Positions 27,247 through 35,556 of a DNA stretch of 46,900 nucleotides are shown piece after piece. Position 1 is the stretch's first letter; every line of letters begins with the position of its first letter. The position numbers were made by a program, and so were the translations under genes. The notes beneath the pieces were generated by a model. The model was not told where the DNA came from and searched no databases. It was given only the letters and a program-made list of their open reading frames with translations. Origin of the DNA: Alitiscatomonas aceti (GTDB taxonomy: Bacteria > Bacillota > Clostridia > Lachnospirales > Lachnospiraceae); the NCBI RefSeq assembly GCF_025567195.1, contig NZ_JAOQJF010000026.1, positions 1 to 46,900 of the forward strand. The letters run 5' to 3'.

Positions 27247-28032
27247 TTAAACCACAAATTGCTCCGGGATCAGCATGGTAAAACCGCCGTCCCCCGACAG
27301 CGGCTCTCTGGCCACCGCCACCACCGGTCTCTGGATCTCCACCGTCCTTTTTTCCCATACGATCTCCATTTTCTCGAATATCACGGCCGGAAGCAGACCT
27401 GCCCGGGTCCCCACGGCCCGGTAGGGGATATAGACCACACCGTCCACCGAATCGCAGAAGCCCTTCAGGTCCCCGATGTATACCACGCTTACTGGCTTTC
27501 CGGAGACTGGCTCCCGGAGCCGGTTTCCCGAATCTGCCAGGGCCTTGAACTCTCTCTGCTCTCCCCTGTAAAAAAGCCTCACCAGAAACCGCTCCCTCCC
27601 CCGTTCCTTTTCCCTTAAAGCCATCTTAAAAAAGAGTCCCGCCATGACCGCCGCTCCAGAAGCCGCCGCCAGGCTTTCCCAATCCGTTAGCCAGAATATC
27701 TCTTTTAAGGAAAACAGGCTCCCTCCCAGGATACAGGCCGCCCCCAGCAGAAGCCCGTCAGCCTTTAAGAGCTCTCCAGGCGTCCCTGGAGAAAAAGCCA
27801 TCCAGCACATGAGGCTTCCGATCCCGGCTGCCGCCAGAAAAAGCTCTGCCGCTGCCGGAAGGACAGGAAACACAGCAAGGACGCAGTTGCAGACGCTTCC
27901 GGCTGCCGCTGCAGCCAGAAATCCCGGGACCCGCACCGGCATCCTCCCTAAACAGGAGGCCAGATACAGGGCCAGAAGATCCAGGAAGAAGACCCAGAGG
28001 AAAAATAAGTCCAGATAAAACTCATATTCCAA
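27247..28032 (-). CDS. spoIIGA: Sigma-E processing peptidase SpoIIGA
   Basis: 261 residues. The N-terminal half has about five membrane segments (starting EYEFYLDLFFLWVFF). The C-terminal half is an aspartic-protease-like domain with the catalytic segment ADSGN (Asp167). It cleaves the pro-sequence of sigma-E at the spore septum after a signal from the forespore. The start is a TTG at 28032 with AAGGAGG 8 nt upstream; the longer frame to 28122 would run through the promoter. Shorter than Bacillus SpoIIGA (309) mainly in loops. Cotranscribed with sigE, whose start lies 12 bp after its stop codon. Confidence 0.92.
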   Translation of the reverse strand: MEYEFYLDLFFLWVFFLDLLALYLASCLGRMPVRVPGFLAAAAAGSVCNCVLAVFPVLPAAAELFLAAAGIGSLMCWMAFSPGTPGELLKADGLLLGAACILGGSLFSLKEIFWLTDWESLAAASGAAVMAGLFFKMALREKERGRERFLVRLFYRGEQREFKALADSGNRLREPVSGKPVSVVYIGDLKGFCDSVDGVVYIPYRAVGTRAGLLPAVIFEKMEIVWEKRTVEIQRPVVAVAREPLSGDGGFTMLIPEQFVV

Positions 28033-28099
28033 AGGCGCTCCCTCCTTTTTTGCAGAAGGTCCGCAGCCATAAAGCCATAAAGCGGCTGCGGCAGAACTT

Positions 28100-28132
28100 A
28101 TTATAGCCCTGCCTTCCCACATATTTTGTCAG
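28100..28132 (-). promoter_or_regulatory. Putative Spo0A-type spoIIGA-sigE promoter with long spacer
   Basis: On the minus strand CTGACA (28132-28127) and a perfect TATAAT (28105-28100) are separated by 21 bp. The Bacillus spoIIG promoter is known for an abnormal 22-bp spacer that makes it depend on Spo0A. A 0A-box-like TTTTGTCAGA on the plus strand overlaps the -35 box, as site 2 does in Bacillus. The remaining sequence between ftsZ and spoIIGA (28133-28396) contains no convincing gene. Confidence 0.6.
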
Positions 28133-28348
28133 ATCCTCTGAAAAAGCCTTATTATTTATCGCCTTTTTTCTTCATTTCCCGCGAAAGCCAGAGTGAAGCC
28201 GCCGCGTTTTCTCTTTTGCTGGAAATACCGACAGAACAGTCAGATGTCTTTGAATTTTGCAAGAAAGGAATTTATATTTATTCTGCTCTTTTATATTTGG
28301 ATTTTTATGACGAATCCGTCTGTGAACTGGTAAGATCAAAGGAGACGC

Positions 28349-28372
28349 GGCGCCGCTGAAAGCTGCGGCGCC
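28349..28372 (-). other. Stem-loop after ftsZ
   Basis: GGCGCCGC and GCGGCGCC (8 bp, 8-nt loop) form a strong G+C-rich hairpin just downstream of the ftsZ stop. No U-run follows, so it is a weak or factor-assisted terminator, or a 3' mRNA stabiliser. Confidence 0.55.
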
Positions 28373-28396
28373 TGTCACATTCTGAAAAGTTAGAAT

Positions 28397-29587
28397 CTAT
28401 CTGCGGTTCTTTAAGAAGTCCGGAATATTGATCTGTGTCTCTTTGTGAGCCGGACGGTAAACCGGTGTGCTGTTGGGGATATTTAACTGGGGAGCGGCTG
28501 CGGCTGCGGCCTCCCCGGCTGCCGGCGCAGCAGTCCTCGGCATGGGAGATACCGGTTTCTGGACAGAGGGAGCCGGTACCTTCTGCTTATAATTGGTGAA
28601 ATCCTTCATGGCCCGTTCCACAGGAGTATTGGCTCCGTGGGCGTCCAGTCCGGTGGCGATCACGGTGATCGTAGCCTCGTCCTCGGCATTTTCATCATAC
28701 ATGGCGCCGAAAATGATATTGGCATCGTCACCGGCCAGCTCCTGAACGTAGCTGGCAGCCTCGTTGGCCTCGATCAGGCTGATATCGCCGGAAATATTGA
28801 TGATCACATGGGAAGCGCCTTCAATGGTAGTCTCAAGGAGCGGGCTGGATACGGCCTGCTTCACTGCCTCTAAGGCCTTGTCATCGCCCTTGGCCTTACC
28901 GATACCGATATGGGCGATTCCCTTGTCCGTCATAACGGTCTGGACATCAGCGAAGTCCAGGTTGATGAGGCCGGGAACGTTGATCAGATCTGTGATCCCC
29001 TGTACGGCCTGCTGGAGCACCTCATCGGCCTTCTTTAAAGCATCCGGCATGGTTGTCCGCCTGTCAACGATCTCCAGAAGACGGTCATTGGGGATCACGA
29101 TCAGGGTATCCACTGCATTTTTCAGGTTTTCAATTCCCTCCAGGGCATTGTTCATACGCTGCTTTGCCTCAAAGCGGAAGGGCTTTGTCACAACGCCGAC
29201 TGTAAGGATCCCCATATCCTTGGCGATCCTGGCGATCACAGGAGCCGCGCCCGTACCGGTGCCGCCGCCCATACCGCAGGTAACGAATACCATATCCGCA
29301 CCCTTCATGGCCTGCGCCAGCTCCTCCTGGCTCTCCTCGGCAGCCTTTTCACCGATCTCCGGCTTTGCGCCTGCGCCCAGCCCCTTTGTGAGCTTCTCGC
29401 CGATCTGCATGGCCGTGGGGGCCTTACAGAACTGGAGCGCCTGCTTATCGGTATTGATCCCGATGAATTCTACTCCCAGGATATTCTCTTCCACCATGCG
29501 GTTTACTGCGTTATTTCCGGCGCCGCCGACACCGATCACAAGAATCCTTGCGGCATTCTCTGCCTCATTTATTTTTATTTCTAACAA
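28397..29587 (-). CDS. ftsZ: Cell division protein FtsZ
   Basis: 396 residues. The tubulin-like GTPase builds the division ring and, in sporulation, the polar septum. Visible are GVGGAGNNAVNRM, the tubulin signature GGGTGTGAAP, the T7-loop region with NLDFADV, and a Pro/Ala-rich linker (about 320-375) before a C-terminal tail IPDFLKNRR that binds FtsA/SepF-type partners. The start is a TTG at 29587 with AGGAGG 8 nt upstream, giving (M)LEIKINE. It has its own promoter at 29657-29685, in addition to read-through from the dcw operon. ftsA is not adjacent, as in many Clostridia. Confidence 0.98.
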   Translation of the reverse strand: MLEIKINEAENAARILVIGVGGAGNNAVNRMVEENILGVEFIGINTDKQALQFCKAPTAMQIGEKLTKGLGAGAKPEIGEKAAEESQEELAQAMKGADMVFVTCGMGGGTGTGAAPVIARIAKDMGILTVGVVTKPFRFEAKQRMNNALEGIENLKNAVDTLIVIPNDRLLEIVDRRTTMPDALKKADEVLQQAVQGITDLINVPGLINLDFADVQTVMTDKGIAHIGIGKAKGDDKALEAVKQAVSSPLLETTIEGASHVIINISGDISLIEANEAASYVQELAGDDANIIFGAMYDENAEDEATITVIATGLDAHGANTPVERAMKDFTNYKQKVPAPSVQKPVSPMPRTAAPAAGEAAAAAAPQLNIPNSTPVYRPAHKETQINIPDFLKNRR

Positions 29588-29656
29588 GAACGTCTCCTCC
29601 TTTTAAACTTCCACTGCGTTTCTTTTGCGGAAATAGTCCAAATTAATCTAACATAT

Positions 29657-29685
29657 ATCATATTTGATTTTTGAAAAAATATCAA
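29657..29685 (-). promoter_or_regulatory. ftsZ promoter
   Basis: On the minus strand TTGATA (29685-29680) and TATGAT (29662-29657) are 17 bp apart in the A+T-rich 116-bp spacer between ftsQ and ftsZ. The leader is about 63 nt. Confidence 0.75.
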
Positions 29686-29703
29686 CTATTATTTTCACAA
29701 ACT

Positions 29704-30477
29704 TTATTTCTTTTTGAAGGTATATGTGGGCGTACTGTTGGTTTCGTCATAGGTATCCAGATACAGGGTGCCGGAAAGCCCGGAAAGCTCCGGAAGGATG
29801 CCGGAAAGCTCCGTTACCTTTCCGTCCAGATCTTCAGAATCCCCCAGCTCCACCACCACATCGCCGATATGGAGCCGGATCTCCCCGGCTCCTGCCATGG
29901 AGCTGTGATAATCCACCTTGTCCACCTTCACCTCATGGACCGACAGCACCTGGGTCAGATTTAAGATCTCCCCAAAGGTATCGGGATCTGCCACAGGAAG
30001 GGGCTGGTGCAGGATAATATGGCCGAAATCCAGTCCTGTGATCCACGGCACGCCTGGAAGCTGCTCCACAGAGCTCTCCACGATGATGCCGTCCTTATCG
30101 AAATACATATAGCTGCTCATATACGAAACGTAGCCTACCACGCTCTTTTCAAAGACCACGATCTCGATCTTTGTGGGGCTCTTGAATTCGATCTTATATT
30201 CCTCGATGAACGGGATGGATTTATGCTCCCTGAACCGGTTCTCGTAATAACAGAACGCCGAATTTCTGGACCATTTTCCGCCAAGGACCAGATCGATGAC
30301 CTGCTCCTCTGTATAGTGGCTGTTTCCCGTGACCTTGATCTCCTTAATGCGGACTGCAAAAACAAGGGCAGCCAGAAGGAGCAGGATCCCAAGAAGGATC
30401 CCTGCCACTGCCAGGATCTTCTTTCCTCTCCTTCTCCTCCGGTAGCCATAGCCCGCGTATCCTCTTCTTCTCCTCAT
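29704..30477 (-). CDS. ftsQ: Cell division protein FtsQ/DivIB
   Basis: 257 residues. An extremely Arg-rich cytoplasmic tail (residues 1-20), one membrane helix (about 22-42), then a POTRA domain starting IKEIKVTGNSHYTEEQVIDL and the beta domain. It bridges FtsL/FtsB-like proteins and the septal synthase FtsW-PBP. The position upstream of ftsZ and downstream of murA is typical. The ATG at 30477 has only a weak, very close AGG; no better start exists. The 54 bp to murA hold no other gene. Confidence 0.9.
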   Translation of the reverse strand: MRRRRGYAGYGYRRRRRGKKILAVAGILLGILLLLAALVFAVRIKEIKVTGNSHYTEEQVIDLVLGGKWSRNSAFCYYENRFREHKSIPFIEEYKIEFKSPTKIEIVVFEKSVVGYVSYMSSYMYFDKDGIIVESSVEQLPGVPWITGLDFGHIILHQPLPVADPDTFGEILNLTQVLSVHEVKVDKVDYHSSMAGAGEIRLHIGDVVVELGDSEDLDGKVTELSGILPELSGLSGTLYLDTYDETNSTPTYTFKKK

Positions 30478-30531
30478 CCTATTACCTGTACTCCCATCCT
30501 GTCTGGCCGGTATCCGGCTGTCATGAAGTTC

Positions 30532-31785
30532 CTAGAGCCAGCAGATCTCCGCACCCAGGCTCCCAAGATCCCGGCAGAGATCCTCATAGCCGCGCCGGAT
30601 ATGCCGGCAGCTCCCAATGATCGAAAGGCCGTCTGCCGCCAGGCCTGCCAGCACCAGGGCCGCCCCGCCTCTCAGATCCGGCGCATCTGCGATCCCGGGC
30701 CTTAAGGGATACGTTCCCAGGGCCACGGCCGTCTGTCCCTCTGTACGGATCCTGGCTCCAAACTGCCGCAGCAGGGCCGCCGCCGCAAATCTGGCTTCAA
30801 AAACGGTTTCTGTGATCCGGCTCTCCCCGCAGGCCACAGAGGCCGCCGCCAGGAAGACCGACTGGAGATCCGTGGGAAATCCCGGATAGGGACCGGTACA
30901 GAGCGAAACAGGACCGGGCCTCTGATCCATCCGCAGACGGATCTCCTTTTCTCTTTCTTTTATGGATATGTCAGCGCCCATGCGCCTTAAAATGTAAACC
31001 GGCTCCCGCAGGTCCTCCGGCTCCGCTCCCATAACGGTCACGTCTCCCGCCGTCATGGCGGCGGCCGCCAGATACGTTCCGGCACAGATCCGGTCCCCGC
31101 CCAGAAAAAATTCCGCAGGATACAGACGCCTTACGCCCTCCACAGCGATCCGGCTCTTCCCTGCGCCGCGGATCCTGGCTCCCATGGCGGCCAGGAACCG
31201 GCAGAGCTCCATGATCTCCGGCTCTCTGGCACAGTTTTCGATCTCTGTCTCTCCCTCTGCGGTCACAGCCGCCAGGATAGCATTTTCCGTGGCTCCCACG
31301 CTGGGATAGGAAAACCGGATCCTGGCTCCCCGGAGCCGGTCTGCCCGGGCCAGGATCATGCCTCCAGCCTCAAAAAAGGAAGCCCCCAGCCGCTTTAGGG
31401 CGTACAGATGCAGGTCGATGGGCCGCTTTCCAATGACACAGCCCCCGGGATAATACGTCACCGCCTCTCCCCGTCCCGCCAGGAGCGGTCCCAGAAGGAG
31501 ACAGGACGAGCGCATTTTCCCAACGTATTCCTCGGGGATCCTGTGGCCGGACGCCGCTTTTGTATCCACCGTCAGGACTCCTTTTTCCAGGCTGCATTTA
31601 CAGCCCAGGCTTTCCAATATCCCCATCATGGAAAAAACGTCCTCGATCTCCGGCACATGACGGATCACAGTGACGCCGTCGGCCAGCAGAGACGCCGCCA
31701 TCATGGGCAGCACCGCATTTTTAGAACCCTGGATCCCAACGGTTCCCTTTAAGGGCCTTAAGCCCTGGATCTGTATTGCAGACAA
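30532..31785 (-). CDS. murA: UDP-N-acetylglucosamine 1-carboxyvinyltransferase
   Basis: 417 residues. It transfers enolpyruvate from PEP to UDP-GlcNAc, the first committed step of peptidoglycan synthesis. The substrate Lys is in QGSKNAV (Lys22), and the fosfomycin-target Cys is present in YPGGCVIGKRP (Cys116), so it should be fosfomycin sensitive. The start is a TTG at 31785 with GGGGGG about 6 nt upstream. It occupies the position between ftsW and ftsQ where murG normally sits. Bacillota often have two MurA enzymes; I cannot tell which one this is. Confidence 0.95.
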   Translation of the reverse strand: MSAIQIQGLRPLKGTVGIQGSKNAVLPMMAASLLADGVTVIRHVPEIEDVFSMMGILESLGCKCSLEKGVLTVDTKAASGHRIPEEYVGKMRSSCLLLGPLLAGRGEAVTYYPGGCVIGKRPIDLHLYALKRLGASFFEAGGMILARADRLRGARIRFSYPSVGATENAILAAVTAEGETEIENCAREPEIMELCRFLAAMGARIRGAGKSRIAVEGVRRLYPAEFFLGGDRICAGTYLAAAAMTAGDVTVMGAEPEDLREPVYILRRMGADISIKEREKEIRLRMDQRPGPVSLCTGPYPGFPTDLQSVFLAAASVACGESRITETVFEARFAAAALLRQFGARIRTEGQTAVALGTYPLRPGIADAPDLRGGAALVLAGLAADGLSIIGSCRHIRRGYEDLCRDLGSLGAEICWL

Positions 31786-31854
31786 ACGGATCCCCCCAGA
31801 TGCATGCTATACAGTATCCTATGCAGCGGACAGGCCCGGTGTTCCTCCTTATCC

Positions 31855-33078
31855 TTATCTCTCCAGCTTTATCTGATTGGACACGCTGAGGGCCATGCCC
31901 ATCTCCACCATGAGGAACAGCACCGAGGTGCCTCCATAGCTGATGAACGGCAGAGTGATGCCCGTATTGGGGATCACATTGGTCACCACGGCAATGTTTA
32001 AGATCACCTGGATGGCAATGTGGGCCATGACTCCCACCACCAGAAGGGCCCCAAAAAGATCCGGCGCGTTTCCGGCGATCAGCATGAACCGGTAGATCAT
32101 GAATAAAAAGATCAGGATCACCGATATGGCCCCGAACAGGCCCAGCTCCTCGCAGATGATGGCGAAGATCATATCGTTCTGGGGCTCCGGAAGGAAGCTG
32201 AGCTTCTGGATACTCTGTCCCAGCCCCTTGCCCAGAAGGCCTCCGGAGCCGATGGCGTAAAGTCCCTGGAGCACCTGGTAGCCTCCGTCCCTGGGATATG
32301 CCTCCGGATTCTTCCACACCAGGATCCGGCTCAGCTGGTAGGATTCCAGGATCCCGGCCTTTTCCAGGCCCATGGCGATCATGGGAGCAAAAATGAACAC
32401 CGCCGCCCCCAGAGCCATGGAAAGGATGAAGATCCATTTTTTCTTACAGGCAATGAACATCATCACAAAGCCGATGCCAACGATGATCAGGCCGGAGCTT
32501 AAGTTGTTGGCCATGACCATCAGGGCCAGCGGGGCGATCAGGACGATCAGCATTCCCCAGCTCCTCCACTCGTCGATCTTTTTCCCCAGCCGGGTGATCA
32601 CCACCGCCAGCACCAGGATCACCGTCACCTTTACAAGCTCTGTGGGCTGGAACCGCACGGACCTGGTCCCCAGCCACCGCTTCTGTCCGTTGACCTTGAT
32701 CCCCAGGCTGGTGAAATTCACCAGGAACATACAGACATAGGATACCACGATGGCCGGAATGGTAAATTTCGCAAAAAAGTGATAATCCATCTTGGAAATG
32801 ACCAGCATGGCCGCAAAGCCCGCCAGAGCTATGTATCCCTGCCGTTTCATATAATAGGCCGGTCCCTGGCCCAGGACCTGGGCGTTGTAGGAGCTGGAGC
32901 TGTATATCATCACCAGGCCGAACACGGTCAGGAAGATGATGGTAAACAGCAGGCTGTAATCATAAAAACGCCTGGGCTTTTTCTTTTTGGGCTGGGGCTG
33001 GGGACGGCTGGCTTCCGTCCGTCCCCTCTGCTCCGGATGCCCGGCCCTTCTGCGGTCATTTACAGATTGTTCACGCAT
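31855..33078 (-). CDS. ftsW: SEDS peptidoglycan polymerase FtsW (or SpoVE)
   Basis: 407 residues. A 38-residue basic, Pro/Lys-rich cytoplasmic tail is followed by ten membrane segments. SEDS signatures are GQKRWLG, FQPTELVK, and the C-terminal GITLPFISYGGTS. It polymerises lipid II with a class B PBP partner, two of which lie upstream. In Bacillus the homologue at this locus is SpoVE; the gene could serve vegetative division, sporulation or both. The start overlaps the end of murD by 19 bp, with AAGGA touching the ATG, suggesting coupled translation. Confidence 0.93.
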   Translation of the reverse strand: MREQSVNDRRRAGHPEQRGRTEASRPQPQPKKKKPRRFYDYSLLFTIIFLTVFGLVMIYSSSSYNAQVLGQGPAYYMKRQGYIALAGFAAMLVISKMDYHFFAKFTIPAIVVSYVCMFLVNFTSLGIKVNGQKRWLGTRSVRFQPTELVKVTVILVLAVVITRLGKKIDEWRSWGMLIVLIAPLALMVMANNLSSGLIIVGIGFVMMFIACKKKWIFILSMALGAAVFIFAPMIAMGLEKAGILESYQLSRILVWKNPEAYPRDGGYQVLQGLYAIGSGGLLGKGLGQSIQKLSFLPEPQNDMIFAIICEELGLFGAISVILIFLFMIYRFMLIAGNAPDLFGALLVVGVMAHIAIQVILNIAVVTNVIPNTGITLPFISYGGTSVLFLMVEMGMALSVSNQIKLER

Positions 33079-34406
33079 TCCTTAAAGATCCGCCCCCGCT
33101 CTTCATAATTTTTAAACATTCCCCAGCTTGCACAGGCCGGAGAAAGCAGCACATAATCGCCGGCATTGGCGTAGGAGGCGCAGACCTGGACGGCCTCCTG
33201 CATATCCTCTGCGTACATGATATCCGTGAGCCCATGTTTTTTTGCACACTCGGCGATCTTATCCCTGGTCTGGCCGATGAGCACCAGATACCGCACCTTT
33301 CCGTCAAAGCTTTCGATCCACTCGTCATATTCCGAATGCTTGTCATAGCCTCCGGCGATCAGCAGCGTGGGCCCCGGCATGGCGCGGATGGCCTGGATGG
33401 CCGCATCCGGGTTGGTCCCCTTGGAATCGTTATAGTAGGTGACTCCGAACCGCTCGCGCACGAACTCGATCCGGTGCTCCACCGCCTTAAAGGCCATGCA
33501 GGCCTCGCGGATCACAGGGATGGGCACGCCCATCTGGAGGGAGATGGCCACAGCTGTCATCACATTTTCATGGTTGTGGCCGCCGATGATCTGGAGATCC
33601 TTGACATCCAGCACAGGCTCCGTCTTTCCGCCGTGGCGGTATACGATCCTGTCGCCGTCCATATATACGCCCTGGTCCAGCTTTTCCCTCCGGCTGAAAT
33701 AGATCACCTTGCTCTTTAAGGTGGAACCAAAGGCACGGAGCTCCGGATCGTCATAATTTAATACACAGGAATCCTCTTCTGTCTGGTTCCTGGCGATCCC
33801 CTCCTTTACCTGGATGTAGCAGTCCATGGTCTTATGGCGGTCCAGGTGGTCCGGAGTGATGTTGGTGATGGCCGAAACATTGGGATGGAACTCCATAATG
33901 GTCTCAAGCTGGAAGCTGGAGACCTCGGCCACCGTCACCGATTCCTCTGTGGTCTCCCTGGCATGGGCCGTATAGGGATCACCGATATTTCCAACTACAA
34001 ATACGCTGTTAAAGAAATGTCTCATGATCTCTCCGGTCAGGGCCGTCGTGGTGGTCTTTCCGTTGGTTCCGGTGATGGCGATGAGCTTTCCCTGGGAACA
34101 GTGATAGGCCAGCTCGATCTCACTCCAGATGGGGACCCGGGCCTCGTCCAGAACAGCCACAAAGGGCGCTTCCAGGGAGATCCCCGGACTGATGACGCAG
34201 AGCTCCACGCCGGAAAGATCCAGCTTCTTCAGCTCTCCTAAGATCACGGAGACCTTTGCGCCCTCGTCAAAATTTTTCTTTAATTCCTCGGCGGAAAGCT
34301 TCTCGTTTCCGTCATATAATACCACTTCCCCGCCCTGGGCCAGAAGAAGCTTTGCCGCTGCGATCCCGCTGATGCCGGTTCCGGCAACTAATACTTTCTG
34401 TGACAT
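33060..34406 (-). CDS. murD: UDP-N-acetylmuramoylalanine--D-glutamate ligase
   Basis: 448 residues. It adds D-Glu to UDP-MurNAc-L-Ala. Motifs: N-terminal GTGISGIAAA, the ATP loop GTNGKTTTTAL, NITPDHLDRH, and C-terminal GGYDKHSEY. Length is typical. GGGAGGA lies 6 nt before the ATG. It sits 15 bp after mraY and overlaps ftsW. murE, murF and murC are not in this window. Confidence 0.97.
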   Translation of the reverse strand: MSQKVLVAGTGISGIAAAKLLLAQGGEVVLYDGNEKLSAEELKKNFDEGAKVSVILGELKKLDLSGVELCVISPGISLEAPFVAVLDEARVPIWSEIELAYHCSQGKLIAITGTNGKTTTTALTGEIMRHFFNSVFVVGNIGDPYTAHARETTEESVTVAEVSSFQLETIMEFHPNVSAITNITPDHLDRHKTMDCYIQVKEGIARNQTEEDSCVLNYDDPELRAFGSTLKSKVIYFSRREKLDQGVYMDGDRIVYRHGGKTEPVLDVKDLQIIGGHNHENVMTAVAISLQMGVPIPVIREACMAFKAVEHRIEFVRERFGVTYYNDSKGTNPDAAIQAIRAMPGPTLLIAGGYDKHSEYDEWIESFDGKVRYLVLIGQTRDKIAECAKKHGLTDIMYAEDMQEAVQVCASYANAGDYVLLSPACASWGMFKNYEERGRIFKECVNNL

Positions 34407-34421
34407 GAATATTCCTCCCTG

Positions 34422-35390
34422 CTATAATCCTAAGTAAGCAACCAGACAAAGGATTGCCGTGATGATGGAAAATACGGCGACGACTCTCGTTTCAGACCAT
34501 CCGCACAGTTCAAAGTGATGATGGATGGGAGCCATCTTAAAGATCCGCTTTCCGCCGGTCTTTTTAAAATAAGTGACCTGGATGATAACGGAAAGCACCT
34601 CCACCAGATAGATAAGGCCCACAATGGCGATGAAGACAGGCATCTGCATCATATAGGCGCTGGAGGCCACAAAGCCTCCCAGGGCCAGAGATCCCGTATC
34701 TCCCATAAATACCCGGGCCGGATATACATTAAATAAGAGGAAGCCCAGAAGACTTCCCACAACGGCGCCCGTGATGGGGCTGATGCCGCTCTCCTCTCCC
34801 AGAGCCACCACGGTAAAAAAAGTGGCCACCAGGATCGTCACACTGGTGCAGAGTCCGTCCAGACCGTCTGTGAAATTGACGCCGTTGTCCGTTCCAAGGA
34901 CGATAAAGAACAGGGCCGGTACAAAGAGCCACCCCAGATTCAGGAAATATCCGTTTTCAAAGCCGCCGGTGAAGGGGATCAGCATTTCCGTTCCTACCTC
35001 CCCGGAGGTCATCAGATAATAGGCGAAGATCCCCGTGATCACGATCTGACCCAGAAGCTTCTGTTTCGGATTCAGCCCCTCGGACCGTTTCATGACGATC
35101 TTGATATAGTCGTCCAGAAAGCCGATGATCCCGAAGCCCACGGTCATGAACAGCACCGGGATGATCCGGGGATAATCTTTCATATAAAAAAGGGACGTGA
35201 TCACAATGCTGGAAAGGATGATCAGTCCCCCCATGGTAGGCGTCCCCTGTTTTTTTAAATGGGCCTGGGGACCGTCCTCCCGGACCTGCTGGCCGAACTT
35301 TAATTTATGAAGGAATGGGATCACGATGGGGCAAAGCGCCGCACTGACCGCAAAGGCGATGATGACCGCCAGGATTGTCTCATTAACCAT
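34422..35390 (-). CDS. mraY: Phospho-N-acetylmuramoyl-pentapeptide transferase
   Basis: 322 residues and about ten membrane segments. It makes lipid I from UDP-MurNAc-pentapeptide and undecaprenyl phosphate. Conserved Asp-rich and loop motifs are visible: GTPTMGG, FLDDYIK, NGVNFTDGLDGL and the C-terminal MAPIHHHFE. AGAGG is 6 nt before the ATG. A 166-bp spacer with two small inverted repeats separates it from the upstream PBP gene. Confidence 0.97.
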   Translation of the reverse strand: MVNETILAVIIAFAVSAALCPIVIPFLHKLKFGQQVREDGPQAHLKKQGTPTMGGLIILSSIVITSLFYMKDYPRIIPVLFMTVGFGIIGFLDDYIKIVMKRSEGLNPKQKLLGQIVITGIFAYYLMTSGEVGTEMLIPFTGGFENGYFLNLGWLFVPALFFIVLGTDNGVNFTDGLDGLCTSVTILVATFFTVVALGEESGISPITGAVVGSLLGFLLFNVYPARVFMGDTGSLALGGFVASSAYMMQMPVFIAIVGLIYLVEVLSVIIQVTYFKKTGGKRIFKMAPIHHHFELCGWSETRVVAVFSIITAILCLVAYLGL

Positions 35391-35556
35391 ATTGCACCTC
35401 TGTCTCTTATGTATTGGGTCTTTTTAGTATACGTCCTTTTAAAGAATTAATCAATGGGAAAACACCATTTCCTTGTTTTCTGTCCGGATCTTCATGGGAC
35501 AGACGCCCAGCTCTTCTTGTCCGCTGAGGGCGGACAGAACGACGCATGGCTGAACG

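Noticed and set aside
28126..28359. 77-codon plus-strand frame upstream of spoIIGA
   Set aside because: No ribosome site, low-quality composition, and it overlaps the spoIIGA promoter; it is spacer sequence.
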